Part shown: positions 21,993-34,133 of the stretch, piece by piece
Layout of the letters: every line of letters begins with the position of its first letter
How positions within the stretch are numbered: position 1 is the first letter of the stretch
DNA from: Nothopassalora personata
Lineage: Eukaryota; Ascomycota; Dothideomycetes; Mycosphaerellales; Mycosphaerellaceae
Assembly (NCBI GenBank): GCA_033816765.1
Contig: CM066288.1
Coordinates: 2,914,001 to 2,978,000 of the forward strand
Length of the DNA stretch: 64,000 nt
Reading direction: 5' to 3'
Program-made: the position numbers and the translations under genes
The notes under the pieces: model-generated
Told to the model about the DNA's origin: nothing
What the model saw: the letters and a program-made list of their open reading frames with translations, nothing else
Databases searched by the model: none

Positions 21993-24089
21993 ATGGCGGG
22001 TCCGAAGCGACGTTCGTCCCGCCAGATGGCCAGTCGCAAGCGGTCCATCTACGTCGATCCCGAGACCGAGGACGAGTTCGCAGCCGACACGGAGGAAGAC
22101 TACGAGCCGGAAGAGCCAACACTACGGCCACCGAAGAAGCGCAAGACTGTGTCCCGCAAGTCCAAGCCGCAGACTCGAAGTCGAGCGAAGAGCAAGCCGG
22201 CAAACAGGCCATTGAAGTCGGTCTTCAAGGTCGGCAAGCCTCGCAAGCCGAATACCAAGGCAGCACCCGAGAAGAAGGAGTTTTCGGGACCGAGCGACAA
22301 CAAGATACCCGACTGGACTTCACTACCGGTCGACATCCTTCGAGACATATTCATATTCGCATCACACCCGATCCACGAGCAGACAACCGAAGCGACTGCA
22401 AATGTGTCGTGGCTATTCAAGACAGCGAGGGGACTGAAGAATCGTGCATTGGCTGGCCCTGCGCTCGAGGCATACTATCGATCACCATCACTGCTCAGTA
22501 ACCTCCAACCATGGCACTTCTTGGATCTGCTGCGCATGCCCAAGGACAAGCGGTACATGGACTACAACGTCAAGACCCATAACTTGAGCATAGATGTGAG
22601 GCGACTGGCATATTGCGCGCACAATCGGCCTTCCTTCGATCTAGGTCCATTGGTTGCTGAGCTGCCACGTCTCGAGCACATGGAAATCTTGCACCCGCAG
22701 CACGAGCCTCCATTCCGGCCGTTGAAGATTGCACGATGGACTTTTGCACCGCTAGAGCTGTTCAAGATCATGGAAGAGCACAACATTCGTTTAAAGAGCT
22801 GGCGCTGGTCGCGAGACATGATACCCAAGAACGCTTTCCTCGATCTGTACAACATGATGGACGTGGCGCATCGAGGCAAAACTTTCAGCCGCTTGGAGAA
22901 GTTGGTCGTGTGCGGCTTCAACTACGAAGACAGCTCCGAGCCTACAGATCCCGAGAATACTGGAGACCGAGACGATACCCCTCTGCCACCCGGACTTGCA
23001 ACATCCATCAAACAGTTGCCTGCGCTCAAAGATGTGACATTCATTACTTGCGACATTGTCATGAATAAGTTTCTGCTACGTCTACCAACGAACCTTCAGC
23101 GTCTCGAGCTGAGCAACTGCCTCGAAATCACCAGCGAAATGCTGCGTGGCTACTTCAGCACATCAAGTTCACACCTCAAGGAACTCGTGTTGAACAACAA
23201 CGCTGCGCTGAACTTGAGCTTCCTGACTGGCCTGAAGGGGTCATGCACACGACTAGAAGTGTTGAAGATGGACTTTCACTACTACAGTGAGAAGGTCATT
23301 ATCAACGATGCTGAAGCGCTGTATGATGAGCTACTATCTGAAGATGAGGTACCGACTTGGCCATCGACATTGAGGCATATCGAGCTTGTGCACGCACAGA
23401 AGTGGACGCCAGAGGCCGCTCAGAACCTCTTCCGCTCGCTGATAGAAGCGGCGCCAGATCTACCCGACCTGCGCTGTCTCATACTACATGCACACATCAA
23501 CATCCCATGGCGAGACAGAGTCGGCTTCCGCGATCAGTGGATCGAGCGACTACGGCGGGTGTACTTGCGCGACACCAAAGAACCTTCCAAGGAGCTAGGG
23601 TCACTACGTCAGTTCCTTCTGTGGAAGCAGGCACAGGAACAGAGGACAAGCGACCGCATTGAGCTTGACAACGACGATTCGGACGTCGACATGCCTGCTA
23701 GCTTTAGGAAGGCGTCCCACGTCCCGATCTCGCCACACAAGCCAACCGGAGATGCTGATGTGTACTCCGGTTCTGATGTTCCAACCAGCAAAAGGCGTCA
23801 GCCACGTCGCAGTGCTCGTGTCGCGGAAAGCCAGGTTTCGCAGGCCGAGAAGTCTACTTCACCAGAAGTCGACTCGGAATCTGAGGACGAGAGTTCGACG
23901 GAGGACTGGCGAAAGCAGCCGGAGAAGTTCATACAAGGGCTGTGCGACGTCGTCGATATACGCATCGACAACCAGCGTCCGCGAGAGAATCAGTGGACCG
24001 AGGGCGACTTCCTTGACAGCGAGGTCAGTGGCGACGAAGACTGGAGGGAAGGCGCGAGCGACGAAGAAGAGGAAAGGTATGCTTGGTGA
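21993..24089 (+). CDS. F-box / leucine-rich-repeat protein
   Basis: 698-residue single exon. The N-terminal ~100 residues are basic and low complexity (PKKRKTVSRKSKPQTRSRAK), likely nuclear targeting. An F-box-like motif follows, IPDWTSLPVDILRDIFIFAS (about 104-125). A long region with irregular leucine-rich repeats follows (for example LEKLVVCGFNY, LQRLELSNCLEITSEML, LKELVLNNNAALNLSFL; ~200-480). The C-terminal ~150 residues are Ser/acidic, ending DEDWREGASDEEEERYAW, with an RRQPRRSARVAE basic patch. F-box proteins recruit substrates to SCF ubiquitin ligases through Skp1. The substrate is unknown. The start ATG (gcATGGCGGG) is the first in the frame. Confidence 0.85.
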   Translation: MAGPKRRSSRQMASRKRSIYVDPETEDEFAADTEEDYEPEEPTLRPPKKRKTVSRKSKPQTRSRAKSKPANRPLKSVFKVGKPRKPNTKAAPEKKEFSGPSDNKIPDWTSLPVDILRDIFIFASHPIHEQTTEATANVSWLFKTARGLKNRALAGPALEAYYRSPSLLSNLQPWHFLDLLRMPKDKRYMDYNVKTHNLSIDVRRLAYCAHNRPSFDLGPLVAELPRLEHMEILHPQHEPPFRPLKIARWTFAPLELFKIMEEHNIRLKSWRWSRDMIPKNAFLDLYNMMDVAHRGKTFSRLEKLVVCGFNYEDSSEPTDPENTGDRDDTPLPPGLATSIKQLPALKDVTFITCDIVMNKFLLRLPTNLQRLELSNCLEITSEMLRGYFSTSSSHLKELVLNNNAALNLSFLTGLKGSCTRLEVLKMDFHYYSEKVIINDAEALYDELLSEDEVPTWPSTLRHIELVHAQKWTPEAAQNLFRSLIEAAPDLPDLRCLILHAHINIPWRDRVGFRDQWIERLRRVYLRDTKEPSKELGSLRQFLLWKQAQEQRTSDRIELDNDDSDVDMPASFRKASHVPISPHKPTGDADVYSGSDVPTSKRRQPRRSARVAESQVSQAEKSTSPEVDSESEDESSTEDWRKQPEKFIQGLCDVVDIRIDNQRPRENQWTEGDFLDSEVSGDEDWREGASDEEEERYAW

Positions 24090-25118
24090 TGGCTGTGGAC
24101 GAAGTGCATGCAAGACATGTTGCTGGTGTTGCTACAGAGGAGCTAGTATGTCACGGCATAATGAACATGACTGGACATGGGCTGCATGATGGATTGAAAC
24201 GAGGACGGATGCGGACAGCGGCTACGATCGACTGTACGATAGGTGGCGCTTGATCGCAGAGAAACAGCACTACTGTCTTGAATGAGAATGACGAGATGCC
24301 AGGCGCCATGATTGCCCTGCTTGTCAATTGGTAGCGTGACATTCTTCTTAAGCAGAGAATGTTTCACACTTGCACCTCGCTCGATCGCCCCTTCTTGCGA
24401 TGTCTACTAGCAACAAAGACATCTACTCTCAATTCAGCCGCAACGACGACCATTCGAGCAGTCTTACGACCAGTCTATTCCTCCTGCAGCCGGTTTTATC
24501 AGCGCGGCAAGAGTCTCGACGCGTCGTCGGACGGTGTCAATCCTGCTGGATGTTATCTCCTGCGTCGAGCGGCCAACGTGGTGCCTACCGCATCATCTTA
24601 AGTATGTTGATACTGCCAACATCTCCTGGGACTGTGTTACATGCCCAGCACGGCGGTCGGGACGACTATCGTTGCGCTCGCTGTTCGTCTTCCAAGGTGG
24701 CCGACTTTTCCATCACCATCGTCTCTCGGACGAGAGAGCATGACGTTACGCGACAAGATGCGAGCGGATATTAAGCAGAGAACCGGTGCTTCTGCGACCC
24801 AGACTGCTTGAAGAACGAGTTCTGAACGTATTCTCGTTTCCACTGTTGCAGCAAGCGAGACGCGTGTGTCAGCAATACCAATACCTCCTTCCCACGCACA
24901 GAAGAAAGCGGGACTCGGCTGACATCACACAGACCTGCAAGCCACAGCCACCTTCACATAATCAAGAACTAGACTAACTCCATGTGGAGTTTAGGTCAAG
25001 TTTCGCACATTACGGACTCAAGAGCGCGTCTAGGACTGCTTACTGAAGAATTAGACATCTTTTCACCGGGAGCGACTACGACTCCCAAAGAGCCTACTTG
25101 AATCGCCGCTGATCGCTC
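24090..25118. other. Intergenic, no gene supported
   Basis: Contains the 3' flank of the F-box gene and the upstream region of the BTB gene. Short frames at 24.36-24.98 kb have no coding character. The last 100 bases before 25119 may be leader. Confidence 0.4.
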
Positions 25119-27479
25119 ATGCCCAACAACGTCGCCCAGGTAGAAACGGACGCTGACATACGCATATCAAATCTAGAGCTCGATTTCGATCATGATGCTT
25201 CTGGAAGCAACAGAGCAGGGGCTGTCGGTGGTGATACGGACTCGGCTAAGACGTCTGCCCAGATGGCGTCGTCTGCAGACAAAACACCACTCATCGCCCA
25301 TCCTCACCGATACGGCGAAAGTATAGGACAGTCGGACTCTATTCCGCCGCATCTCACTCGATCTGGCAAGTTCAACTCGGTCCAAGAAGGGCTACTATGC
25401 GTGCCTGAAGCCGGCCAGAGTCATGTAAGACGACCTGTACAACCTTCCATCTTGGATCGGGATACATCGCTAAATACATTCGAGGGATCTGCTTCAACAT
25501 CATATTACTACGAACCTCAGGGTGAATTGCTACAAGAGAGACGTGATCAGCGTCCATCACGAGGAGACTTCACCATTCCGCAGCCAGTGGGGAGATCGGA
25601 CTTTACTTCGGATTTCACCACGGACAATCTCAACAAGAACGACGGCTTTGCCATACCGCGAAGGCCTTCCGGGCATACTACCACAGTGGCAGGAGCCAAA
25701 AGAAAGTCGTCATCAGATCTGCCGACAGAGGCCTCGACGTCAGCTAACAAGCGCGCGATGCGAACCATGTCAGAGTCCGGAGATGAGGCTATGTCGCCTC
25801 AGGATGGCCAAACACCAGCAGAGAGTGTTCCTTCGCAGGGTGGTCCTGGAGACCGTAGTCGCAGTGATGCAAGTACACCGGACCTCAGGCCTCGCGCTCA
25901 CACTGTGACCTTCGAGTCGATGAGACCTCCTTTGAGCATTGGAGGGCTAGGCGTTGGCGCAAGACGCAGCGTGACAGATCCGAATGCGTCGATGCTACTG
26001 CCAGCTCGTAAAGTCTTCCCTATCCAGATAGGAGACAAGCTGTTCAGACTATCTGGAGCTAGCATATCTAGTGATGGTAAGCTTGCTCGGGCAGCATCCA
26101 AGATATATGAACCAATACTGACCACATTAGCTCCATCATATTTTTCGCAGTTCTTCGAAGAACAGCTACGGCAGAGCGAAGGTGCCGACAATGTACGAAC
26201 GCTATACATCGACAGAGATCCGGCGACTTTTGAAGACATAGCACTCCATCTCCAGGGCTACCATATCGAGCCCAAAGATGGACCACATTTCGTCAAGCTA
26301 TTCGCCGATGCGCAATTCTTCAGCCTACCGCGACTTACCGCACAGCTCTTCTCTTCCACAATCTATATCCGAATCGGCGAATCGGAGTTCCAAATACCTC
26401 GAGACCTTTTCAGCAATCCCGGCGACTCGCCCAACTACTTCTCGCTCGGGTTTTCGGCGTTCTTTACCACTCCAAATGATGTATTCCCTGGGCTGACAGA
26501 ACGATCACTTTTACGACCGCCTTCGATCTTGCCGCCTAGCGTACCTGGTCGATCTGCAAAGACATTTGCCGACCTTCTTCACTTCATCAAAGGCTATCCA
26601 GTAGAGATTCGGAGCGATGAGCATCGCGCAGAACTGCTCCGCGATGCTCGATACTACCACCTCAAAGGTCTGGAGCAGCGCATCATACCCCACACTATCT
26701 CCTACAATCTGGCAAGGAGGCGAACAGAAATCCTGATACGTTTGGAAGATATCCGACAGTCAGGCATATCGCTCATGGCAGATGGCACTCATGACCCCGG
26801 CTCAACAGCACCATCGCCCACAAGTACTACGACATCCCATAACGGACCCAAGGGGCCCGGATGGGTTTACTACCAGAGACCATATGTCGATACCGAAGCA
26901 TATAGCTTGATCATCGAGATTACAGGCGAGGAGAACACTTTCCTGTCAGTTGAGCCACGCGGGTCACTCCCAAACGCCCGGATGTGCCGCGCGACGTTCT
27001 TCAGGCAAACACTCTCCCGGATCACAAGCCTCTTCAACGTCATCGCAAACAAGATGAACCTCCCAGTAACGCAGCCCCTGGGCCTCATGATGATGGAGCG
27101 CGGCGCAGAACTTGGCAGCTTCCCAGCCAGCCCCTCCAACACCGGCATGAGCGAAGAGCGGGTGAAATGTCGGATTGGCGCGGATGCGGATGTTTCTGTC
27201 GACGGTCGGAGGTGGACCCCTACTGGGGACGAGAGTGATGACCAGGAAGACGATAGCACTGCAACGACAAGGAGTAAGAAGCGTAAACAGAACGAAGATG
27301 ATGGCGGTGAAGGCGAGGAGTGGATCGTGCGAAAGGCGCAGTGGCGATTGAGGGTGCAGCCGGTGAGTGGTGGTGCCCAAAGTGGGAGAAGTGGTATGGA
27401 AATCATATTGGGTGCTGTCAAGGTTGAGGCTTTTAGTTCTGAGCGAGGGAGGAATGAGGAGAGAGGCTTCTTGAGTTGA
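25119..27479 (+). CDS. BTB/POZ (T1-like) domain protein
   Basis: 786-residue single exon. Residues 1-290 are Ser-rich and disordered. Around 300 comes a T1-type BTB fold: FPIQIGDKLFRLSGASISSD, a PSYFSQFFEEQ segment and VRTLYIDRDPATFEDIALHL. A second related unit follows at ~415 (YIRIGESEFQIPRDLFSNPG, then FADLLHFIKGYPVEIRSDE and LLRDARYYHLKGLEQRI). The C-terminal third has a conserved-looking YVDTEAYSLIIEITGEENTF segment, an acidic run and KKRKQNEDDGGEGEEW. This arrangement matches the fungal family that includes yeast YLR108C/YDR132C, of unknown function; BTB domains generally mediate dimerisation or Cul3 binding. Nuclear location is possible from the KKRK patch. Confidence 0.85.
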   Translation: MPNNVAQVETDADIRISNLELDFDHDASGSNRAGAVGGDTDSAKTSAQMASSADKTPLIAHPHRYGESIGQSDSIPPHLTRSGKFNSVQEGLLCVPEAGQSHVRRPVQPSILDRDTSLNTFEGSASTSYYYEPQGELLQERRDQRPSRGDFTIPQPVGRSDFTSDFTTDNLNKNDGFAIPRRPSGHTTTVAGAKRKSSSDLPTEASTSANKRAMRTMSESGDEAMSPQDGQTPAESVPSQGGPGDRSRSDASTPDLRPRAHTVTFESMRPPLSIGGLGVGARRSVTDPNASMLLPARKVFPIQIGDKLFRLSGASISSDGKLARAASKIYEPILTTLAPSYFSQFFEEQLRQSEGADNVRTLYIDRDPATFEDIALHLQGYHIEPKDGPHFVKLFADAQFFSLPRLTAQLFSSTIYIRIGESEFQIPRDLFSNPGDSPNYFSLGFSAFFTTPNDVFPGLTERSLLRPPSILPPSVPGRSAKTFADLLHFIKGYPVEIRSDEHRAELLRDARYYHLKGLEQRIIPHTISYNLARRRTEILIRLEDIRQSGISLMADGTHDPGSTAPSPTSTTTSHNGPKGPGWVYYQRPYVDTEAYSLIIEITGEENTFLSVEPRGSLPNARMCRATFFRQTLSRITSLFNVIANKMNLPVTQPLGLMMMERGAELGSFPASPSNTGMSEERVKCRIGADADVSVDGRRWTPTGDESDDQEDDSTATTRSKKRKQNEDDGGEGEEWIVRKAQWRLRVQPVSGGAQSGRSGMEIILGAVKVEAFSSERGRNEERGFLS

Positions 27480-28743
27480 GGTGCAGTCGTACCTTTGATG
27501 CCTGGACAGGTCGAGGGCAGTTCTCGTAAGGCTCCCTCGGGATCCTGACAGCGGGGCCCTCCTTGTTTGGCGTCTCTGCGGAGTGATGCACGCCCACGGG
27601 GTATTCGTTGCGCACATTTACACCATCGTTCCTTCCTGCTGGGCTTTCGTTGTGAACATGGCAGGACACCTCTCGATGTCTCATATCGGACCTACTTCGC
27701 ACGTGTTCCGTCGACAGGGCCGGGAGGGCACAGCCGAGAGGGGGCTGTGGAGATCAGCGGTGGGTGGAATGTGAAGTTGTGAACCACCGAATCACAACAC
27801 GCCAATGCAAGTCAATTGTCATCCTTGTTTTGACCTCGCCCTGGCAACCGCTCCTGCCTCCGTAATTACAACGAGGGTGGTGCCTGCACGATGCCCTTGC
27901 TCTGGCGGTTAACTCACCGTAGCGCACAGCAAGCGTCAAGCCACAACAAGTCTTGTATTGAATCGAGCCCCGCTGAAGTGATGGGAGGAGAGCCGCTGCG
28001 GTGAGCTGGACCTTGGGAAGGAGAAGCGCTCGTGCAGCATGCCACTGTCACCATGTGATGATCGTCGGTGCCACGTCGACGCTCATGCACCGCGAAAAGG
28101 CGAAATAACATATTAATTGCAGCCAAGGGTTTCAACTTTCGACAGAAATGGCTGTGGCATGGCAACGGCAGCTACCAATGCGGCAGAGTGGTATATCAGA
28201 TTCTCCTCAGCTCGCCTGCTCGCACCAAGACATCCTTGTCAGTTCCTTCCCAAACCCCTGCCATGCTTTCCTCGAGCGTAATCTCGACATCACAGCGGCT
28301 TTACTGTAGCGTTCGCGCCGATGAGGCAATCGTTGTTCTTGCGCACCACTATTGAGCGTTGCGCTCCATGTCTCCTATACGCTGTCCATTGTCTGAACGC
28401 GATATAGCATCATAGTCCGCGGGTGATAAGCACGTGTCCCGAACCGAGGGCGGCTCTGGACTCGCGAGATCCCGCGTCTACATGGGGAAGGAAGGACCCC
28501 GTACGGATTGCGCAACCGTCGGTAGCTGGCGAGCGTGCAGGAACCTTGTCCATACGTTTGTTTCCCAGCCTCTGTTCACTGACCGATTCCCTCATTACTC
28601 TGCGCTCGACCCCAGTCGAGTCGTTGCACACGAAGCGGACAACGATGGCGTGGTAGGCAGGACATGTTCTGGGAATCGTTGGAGACCAATTGAGCTGCGG
28701 TTGGAAAGACCCACTCGACGTACTGTAGCAGTCGCTGGACTGC
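27480..28743. other. Intergenic, upstream region of CBM48-type gene
   Basis: 1.26 kb without a supported gene. Plus-strand frames at 28.4-28.8 kb end just after the 28744 start and may be upstream ORFs or chance. I see no repeat or RNA gene. Confidence 0.4.
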
Positions 28744-30339
28744 ATGACCGGCATGGACCCCGAAGCGCTCGTCACCTTTTTGTTCAGAGCACCGCCTGAG
28801 GTCCGGACAGTGGAGCTTGTGGGATCTTGGGACAACTTCAACCAGCCATATCGCATGCACCATGATCGACGGCGGGGTAATGGCTTCTGGTCAGGTTGCT
28901 TCAAATTCCAGAATATCATCTTCGACGGAGAGGAGTTCCAATGGAGGAAGCCACGAAGCGGAGGCCTGAGGCAGGGCGGAACATATTGGTATTACTACCG
29001 GCTCAACTATGAGATCGACGCATACGATGACAGGCAGCAATACACGACTAGCTGCCCACTGTTACCCGGTCAGGCTGTGAACATCATCGAGGTCCCATAC
29101 GAGATGATCGAGCCTCCAGCACGCTGTCACAGCGCGTACGGAGTGACTGAGGACATTGCTGGTAGTCTTGCGAATGTTGGCGAAGGCAAGACGCTGGATC
29201 CAGCTCAGAAGATGGCTGCTCTGGCGCCGCCGCCCATCTCGAAGGTGCACAGTCGCTGCCTGTCTGACGAGGCACTTGACGGTCGGCTGGAAAATCAGAA
29301 TGGACCAGTGATTGTAGTCGACGAGGTAGTGTCGCCAGTCTCCACGGCACATCACGAAGCACTAGAAGGGTCATGCGACAGCAGCATGTCGCATTATCTG
29401 CCGGCAAAGGATGATGTCTCTCGGCCTGTTTCTGCCTCCTCAACGCGGAGTGCTCAAAGGGCAGCTGGCAGTGCCATATCTGGTACATTCGACCTGGGAC
29501 CGTTGGAGTACTCGGATAAACGCGAGGATGGCGGACTTCCAAGCTTTCCCTACCCAAGTGATCTCGGGCCTACTCCTTTGGGACCGGACGAAGCTCTTCA
29601 AGCTGCATTGTTTACGTCTGGCGATGTAACAGCACACGCGTGTCTCACACAGAGCAACAAGGAGCTTGACGAAGAAGCGTGCAAGCAGGTGAGACGAAGT
29701 TCCGAGCTCAGTCTAGGACCCATGTCTGTGCAGAACGTTCAGTTCTACGGCTCACGTCCTGGAACTAGCTTGACGGAGGACCCAGAACAGCACCGACCTC
29801 GAATGTACTCCTTACCGAACATGGAGATACGAGATCGCCTTGACGAGAGCTCGCCGGTGTCCCCGACATCATGTTACTCTCATCGTGCTTCGGAAGATGT
29901 TGATGAGAACCCCACGCCTGATGGCGACGGCGCGGTGTTCGATCTACTCTCGCCGACGTTCACGGCTTCCACTGTCGACACGGACGAGCATGATACGCCA
30001 TTCAGGTTCTCGTCGCAGAGATCAAGCGGCAGCAGTGATGCCGCCACAGAGGACGATCTTGAAGCTCTAAGGGCGAATGCGGACCGGCCCTGGTCGGCGA
30101 ACGTCACAGCAAACAATCGATCACACCCACGCTTACTGCCAGCAACATTCATCAACTACTCCCTGCCAAGTCTGGCCTCGGAAAGCAACCATTCCCTGAC
30201 GAAGACCATCACGATGTCACCATCACAACGGCAGACGCCTCGATCGGAGCCGGAAGTACACATACCGATACCGGACATCTTCAATGAGGGTGAAGGGAGA
30301 TCCATGGCAGAAGACATCTTCAGCGAGCTCGGCTTTTGA
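28744..30339 (+). CDS. AMPK/CBM48-type glycogen-binding domain protein
   Basis: 531-residue single exon. Residues ~8-110 look like an E-set carbohydrate-binding module of the AMPK-beta/CBM48 type: VTFLFRAPPEVRTVELVGSW, DNFNQPYRM, then GFWSGCFKF and GGTYWYYYRLNYEID. The Trp of GSWDNF is at the position of a ligand-contacting residue in this family. The remainder (~130-531) is disordered, Ser/Pro/acidic, without a catalytic domain, so it is likely an adaptor or regulator rather than an enzyme. In fungi such proteins are often uncharacterised. The start could be Met1 or Met4 (MDPEAL). Confidence 0.75.
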   Translation: MTGMDPEALVTFLFRAPPEVRTVELVGSWDNFNQPYRMHHDRRRGNGFWSGCFKFQNIIFDGEEFQWRKPRSGGLRQGGTYWYYYRLNYEIDAYDDRQQYTTSCPLLPGQAVNIIEVPYEMIEPPARCHSAYGVTEDIAGSLANVGEGKTLDPAQKMAALAPPPISKVHSRCLSDEALDGRLENQNGPVIVVDEVVSPVSTAHHEALEGSCDSSMSHYLPAKDDVSRPVSASSTRSAQRAAGSAISGTFDLGPLEYSDKREDGGLPSFPYPSDLGPTPLGPDEALQAALFTSGDVTAHACLTQSNKELDEEACKQVRRSSELSLGPMSVQNVQFYGSRPGTSLTEDPEQHRPRMYSLPNMEIRDRLDESSPVSPTSCYSHRASEDVDENPTPDGDGAVFDLLSPTFTASTVDTDEHDTPFRFSSQRSSGSSDAATEDDLEALRANADRPWSANVTANNRSHPRLLPATFINYSLPSLASESNHSLTKTITMSPSQRQTPRSEPEVHIPIPDIFNEGEGRSMAEDIFSELGF

Positions 30340-32673
30340 GCTGCGCCGAGCGGGACCTATTCAGCAACAAGATATCTTTACTTGCATTCAGCATCACGGA
30401 CATTGCAGCGAGCGAGCAAAGCGAGGCGCGGACTGTTAATCTATTGGAGTGATACCACCGGAGGATAACTTTTGAATAGCGAGCAAGGAGTTCGGGAAGA
30501 TACACATTGGCCAAGCTTGATGACGTCCTGGCGATAGCTAAACTGGCATATATCAATTGCTGTACATAGATACGATACCATGAAAATATAAGTGAAGTGC
30601 AATACCAAGCTGGTCCCTACGATCACGTGTGATGCATCCGACCGTCGTACAACGTGGAAGACATCCACGAAGGCAAAAAGACAGGCGCCTCTGTCCGCAC
30701 TGCTGGGCACAACGTACCACTGGCTTGGAACAGGCACTATCTGTAGGTCATCAAGCCGGAGGCACCCATCACCTATGCCAGCGAGCGAGCAACAAGCCAT
30801 TGTCGCGCTCAATGACCGATGAACCACACACAATCAGAGGGGCTTGTCGAGAGTGAGCATTATATAGCTGAGCATTCTCCCACGGGCAGATCCTCAAGCA
30901 CTCCATGGGATTCTTCACAATCACACGCAATAAATGCCTGGCTTTGATGAAGATATGCACATTTCACAAAAGTGTTTTCGCGCTCCCTTCAGCCATCATC
31001 GTCGACACAATGGCAAAGTGGTCTTGGAACAAGTAGACTAGGGACACATACTGTACATAGCCTGCCTGGCCCCACAACGCCGAATGGGTGTTTGATACGG
31101 CAGGCAGCTCTTGGCAATTTCCAAGCTAGAACCTATCCTATCCGTGCCAACGACGATGATTCTTTCTACTGCTGCAGGAGAGCTAGCTGCTCGCTCTGTC
31201 CGTAGCAGCTCAGACCACAAACGAGCTAGCTCATGCTGACGACGACGCGGGGAAGAATTAAAGTATCCCATCCCAGCCTTGCTTCCTTCGTGCTGCTGGG
31301 CGGCGAGAAGTCTGGCATATGACTGACTTTGGGGACTCTGACTCTCACTCAGTAGTCAAGGCAAGCAAGGGACCACCAAGATGGAGGGTTGATCGATTGT
31401 CAGCGCATACTTCCTCATGTACCCGGCCTATCTGACAATAGGCACCGCTTGTCGCAATGGCTTGCAAATTATTAATTATTATAGGCCTCTCTGATCCTTC
31501 TTTTCCGTCCATGGCTCTGGATCCAGGTCGTGAGCTCCTGCCATCATATCATCGCGGCCATGGATGATTGTCTTGATTTTTTTTCTTCTTTCATCTTGTG
31601 TTCACCAACAGAGGAAACCAAACCATGCCTGACGAGCTGTGACGATAGCAATTGGCAAGGTGCATTCAGTCAGCTTCGACTTGGGCGGGAGACATCTAGC
31701 GATAGTCACTCCTCGTGCCTGCAATCAACGGGGCATCTTCACCCGGACCGTGATGGAAGCGGCGGAACTGTCTGGTGCCTAGCTAGCTGTTTCGGCAGTT
31801 AAGACTGGTTTTTCGACCCACTTGCCGTCCTATGTGATTGCCCTCTCGTGTGTCTTTCCCACACCCGCAGATCGTCAAGACAGCCGTGATCGTTTTGCCT
31901 TTTGCTTCTGCTATAGCCTCTATCCAGGCCGGAGCGTCTTTACTTCACATTCTGCCCACAGAGCTACTCTCTGCTTTTCGCCTGTTACCATTGTCCAAAT
32001 TGAAGGTATAAATGCCACGAGAACTCACCCCCCCCCCTTTCGACAGTTGCTACTGTCGCGATGGCGAGGTAGTACCAGGAACTGCCGCCTTCAACGCTTG
32101 TGTCGACGGTTTGTTTGATCGAGACAAGATCGATCCGTCGGTCCAGATATGCTGGCCATTGTGGTGACAGTGATTCTTTTGCTCTTTCGTCCCCGGTTGC
32201 ATCTCGTCGCAAGCCTATATCCTCGTCCACAGGTCAGCTGTTCGTCCTTACCGCTCAGGACTCAGCCCGTAGTCTCTGCTCAACCCCGGGCCTCTGCTCA
32301 ACATGATGACCTAGGTAAAGGACTCGATCTCAACGTCTCTCATTAAAACTCAACTTCGACTTCAACCACGTCATCTCCAAGCATCTCAATGCTAGATTGA
32401 TACCAATAATCATACACTGCTCACTCGTCCACGTGAGCGAACACAACCGGCCTCCGCCGCTACATGTCTGCAGCAGCTCAACGCCCGAAATGCTAAGATT
32501 TCGTCCATGCATAGCCCCCATTTAAAGCAGCGCTAGGCCACCATATGCCCCGCAAATCAATGTACCCACCCTTTCAATCACCTTGAGCGCCTCTGTACAT
32601 GCCAGTCCCAATCTTGCCTTCATGTTCTGCGTTCACTCTATCCAGGCGTATACTCATCTTTCATCGGGTTCTG
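30340..32673. other. 2.3-kb intergenic stretch, no gene supported
   Basis: Short frames occur on both strands, but none has a domain or coding-like composition. An AT-rich palindrome-like run (ttattaattattataa) lies near 31470-31485, and a (C)9 run near 32029-32037. It contains the 3' ends of the CBM48-type gene (plus) and the NIPA gene (minus), which converge. A long non-coding RNA cannot be excluded. Confidence 0.4.
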
Positions 32674-34133
32674 TCACCGCCTCGGCTTATCGAAAATTTT
32701 CGCGCCTGCTCTTGCAGTTTCTGATCCGACTGTGCCTGTATTTCTGGGCGCGTTGAAGGAATCGCTCTGGCCATTGCCGTTCATCACGACCCGCCTGCCG
32801 TTCACTTCGTCGAAGCTTGTTCGTTTTTGATTCCATTGCGATGTGTCCTCGTCGCTGTCTTCGGCCAGCTCGCCTAACGAGTTCGCCTCTAGGTCGTAAC
32901 TATGTACCAGCGCTTCTCCTTCCCTGCCGAAGCCTTGCTGTTGTCTTTGCCCTTTTGGACTCCGTAAACTCCAGCTGCTGCTCCTTCTGTGGTATCCCAC
33001 ATCTTCACTCCTTCTGGCTTGCATGCTCAACCTCGTCTGCAGCCCCGTGATGCCATCTGTCGGGATTCCATCGACTTCGTGGTATTCGCCTCGTCGGTCT
33101 CTGATGCCCAGGTTCTCACCATCAGGGTCTTCGCGGGAAAGATTGAGGAGGTAGACACCAGTAAAGATCGTCAGGAAGCCGCAGAGGAGGGAAATCGTGT
33201 TGACGGCATCGGAGGTGTTGAAGCCGCGGAAGAGGATGAATGAGGCGATAAGTGTGCAGGTCGTGAAAGTCACGTAGTACAGCGGGTTCACACTGTGATT
33301 CTCGTCAGTCATCCCAGGCTAGCGATGCAGGAATCCGGCACGGCTCACATATTCGTATTGAACTGACTCAGCGCCTTGTTGAAGTAGTTCATCTGTGTCA
33401 TGATGCAGACAATGACCACCGTCACGAAGACATACGTCGAGGGATGGCTGAACTGATTGTTCCCTCCGAGGGTCAACTTGACCGCAATGCCGAAGCCTTT
33501 GATGGCCATGATTGAAATCGAGCCAACACTGGAGCAGATGCTGAGATATATCATCGGATTCTTCTTTCCATACACCGGCGCAACCTTGTAAATCATGACA
33601 ATCGCAAAGATGGTGACAATCGTACAATACGTGAGGAAGCCTGGAAATCGTTAGCCGAACACATCCTATCCTTTGCCTCCAACCACCAACGTATCTCCGC
33701 ACATACCAAGCTGCATAGCATAATGCAACAACTCATCAATATTCTCCAACTCCTTGTCCGGCGGCGCATGCAACACAATCACGACACTGCCCACCAAACA
33801 AATCGCACACCCCACGCGTCCCAGTATCCCCAGCTTCTCTCCCAAGAAATAACTCCCCAGCACCGCTCCAATCAGCACGGACAGCGCGCCCAACGGCGTC
33901 ACCAGAATCGCCGGCGCGAACGCATAAGCGGAAAAATTGCAAATCTCGCCCACGACCATCGTGAGAATGCCAGCCCACCACACGGGGTTTTTGAGGTATG
34001 CGAACCCCTCCCCTTCGAAGCCATGGCGCTCGGCGGCGGCGTTGAGGCCCTTTTTGGTTATTACGAAGGAGGCGCCGATGCCGAGGGTCGAGGTGACGGC
34101 TAGGGCGAGACCGATGTATTTTTCTTCTATCAT
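32674..34133 (-). CDS. NIPA-family magnesium transporter
   Basis: Three exons (33707-34133, 33349-33640, 32674-33292) with introns of 66 nt (GTATGT...TTCCAG) and 56 nt (GTGAGC...CACAG) join in frame to 445 residues. It starts MIEEKYIGLALAVTSTLGIG and contains the family blocks ASFVITKKGLNAA, WWAGILTMVVGEICNFSAYA, APAILVTPLGALSVLIGAVL, the joined NTNIVNPLYYVTFTT and LLCGFLTIFTGVYLLNLSR. Eight to nine membrane helices are visible up to ~300. The rest is a polar cytosolic tail (Ser/Arg-rich). NIPA proteins (DUF803) move Mg2+ across plasma or endosomal membranes in animals. The exon 2/3 junction creates the conserved N-x-VNPLYY motif, which supports the splice choice. Confidence 0.92.
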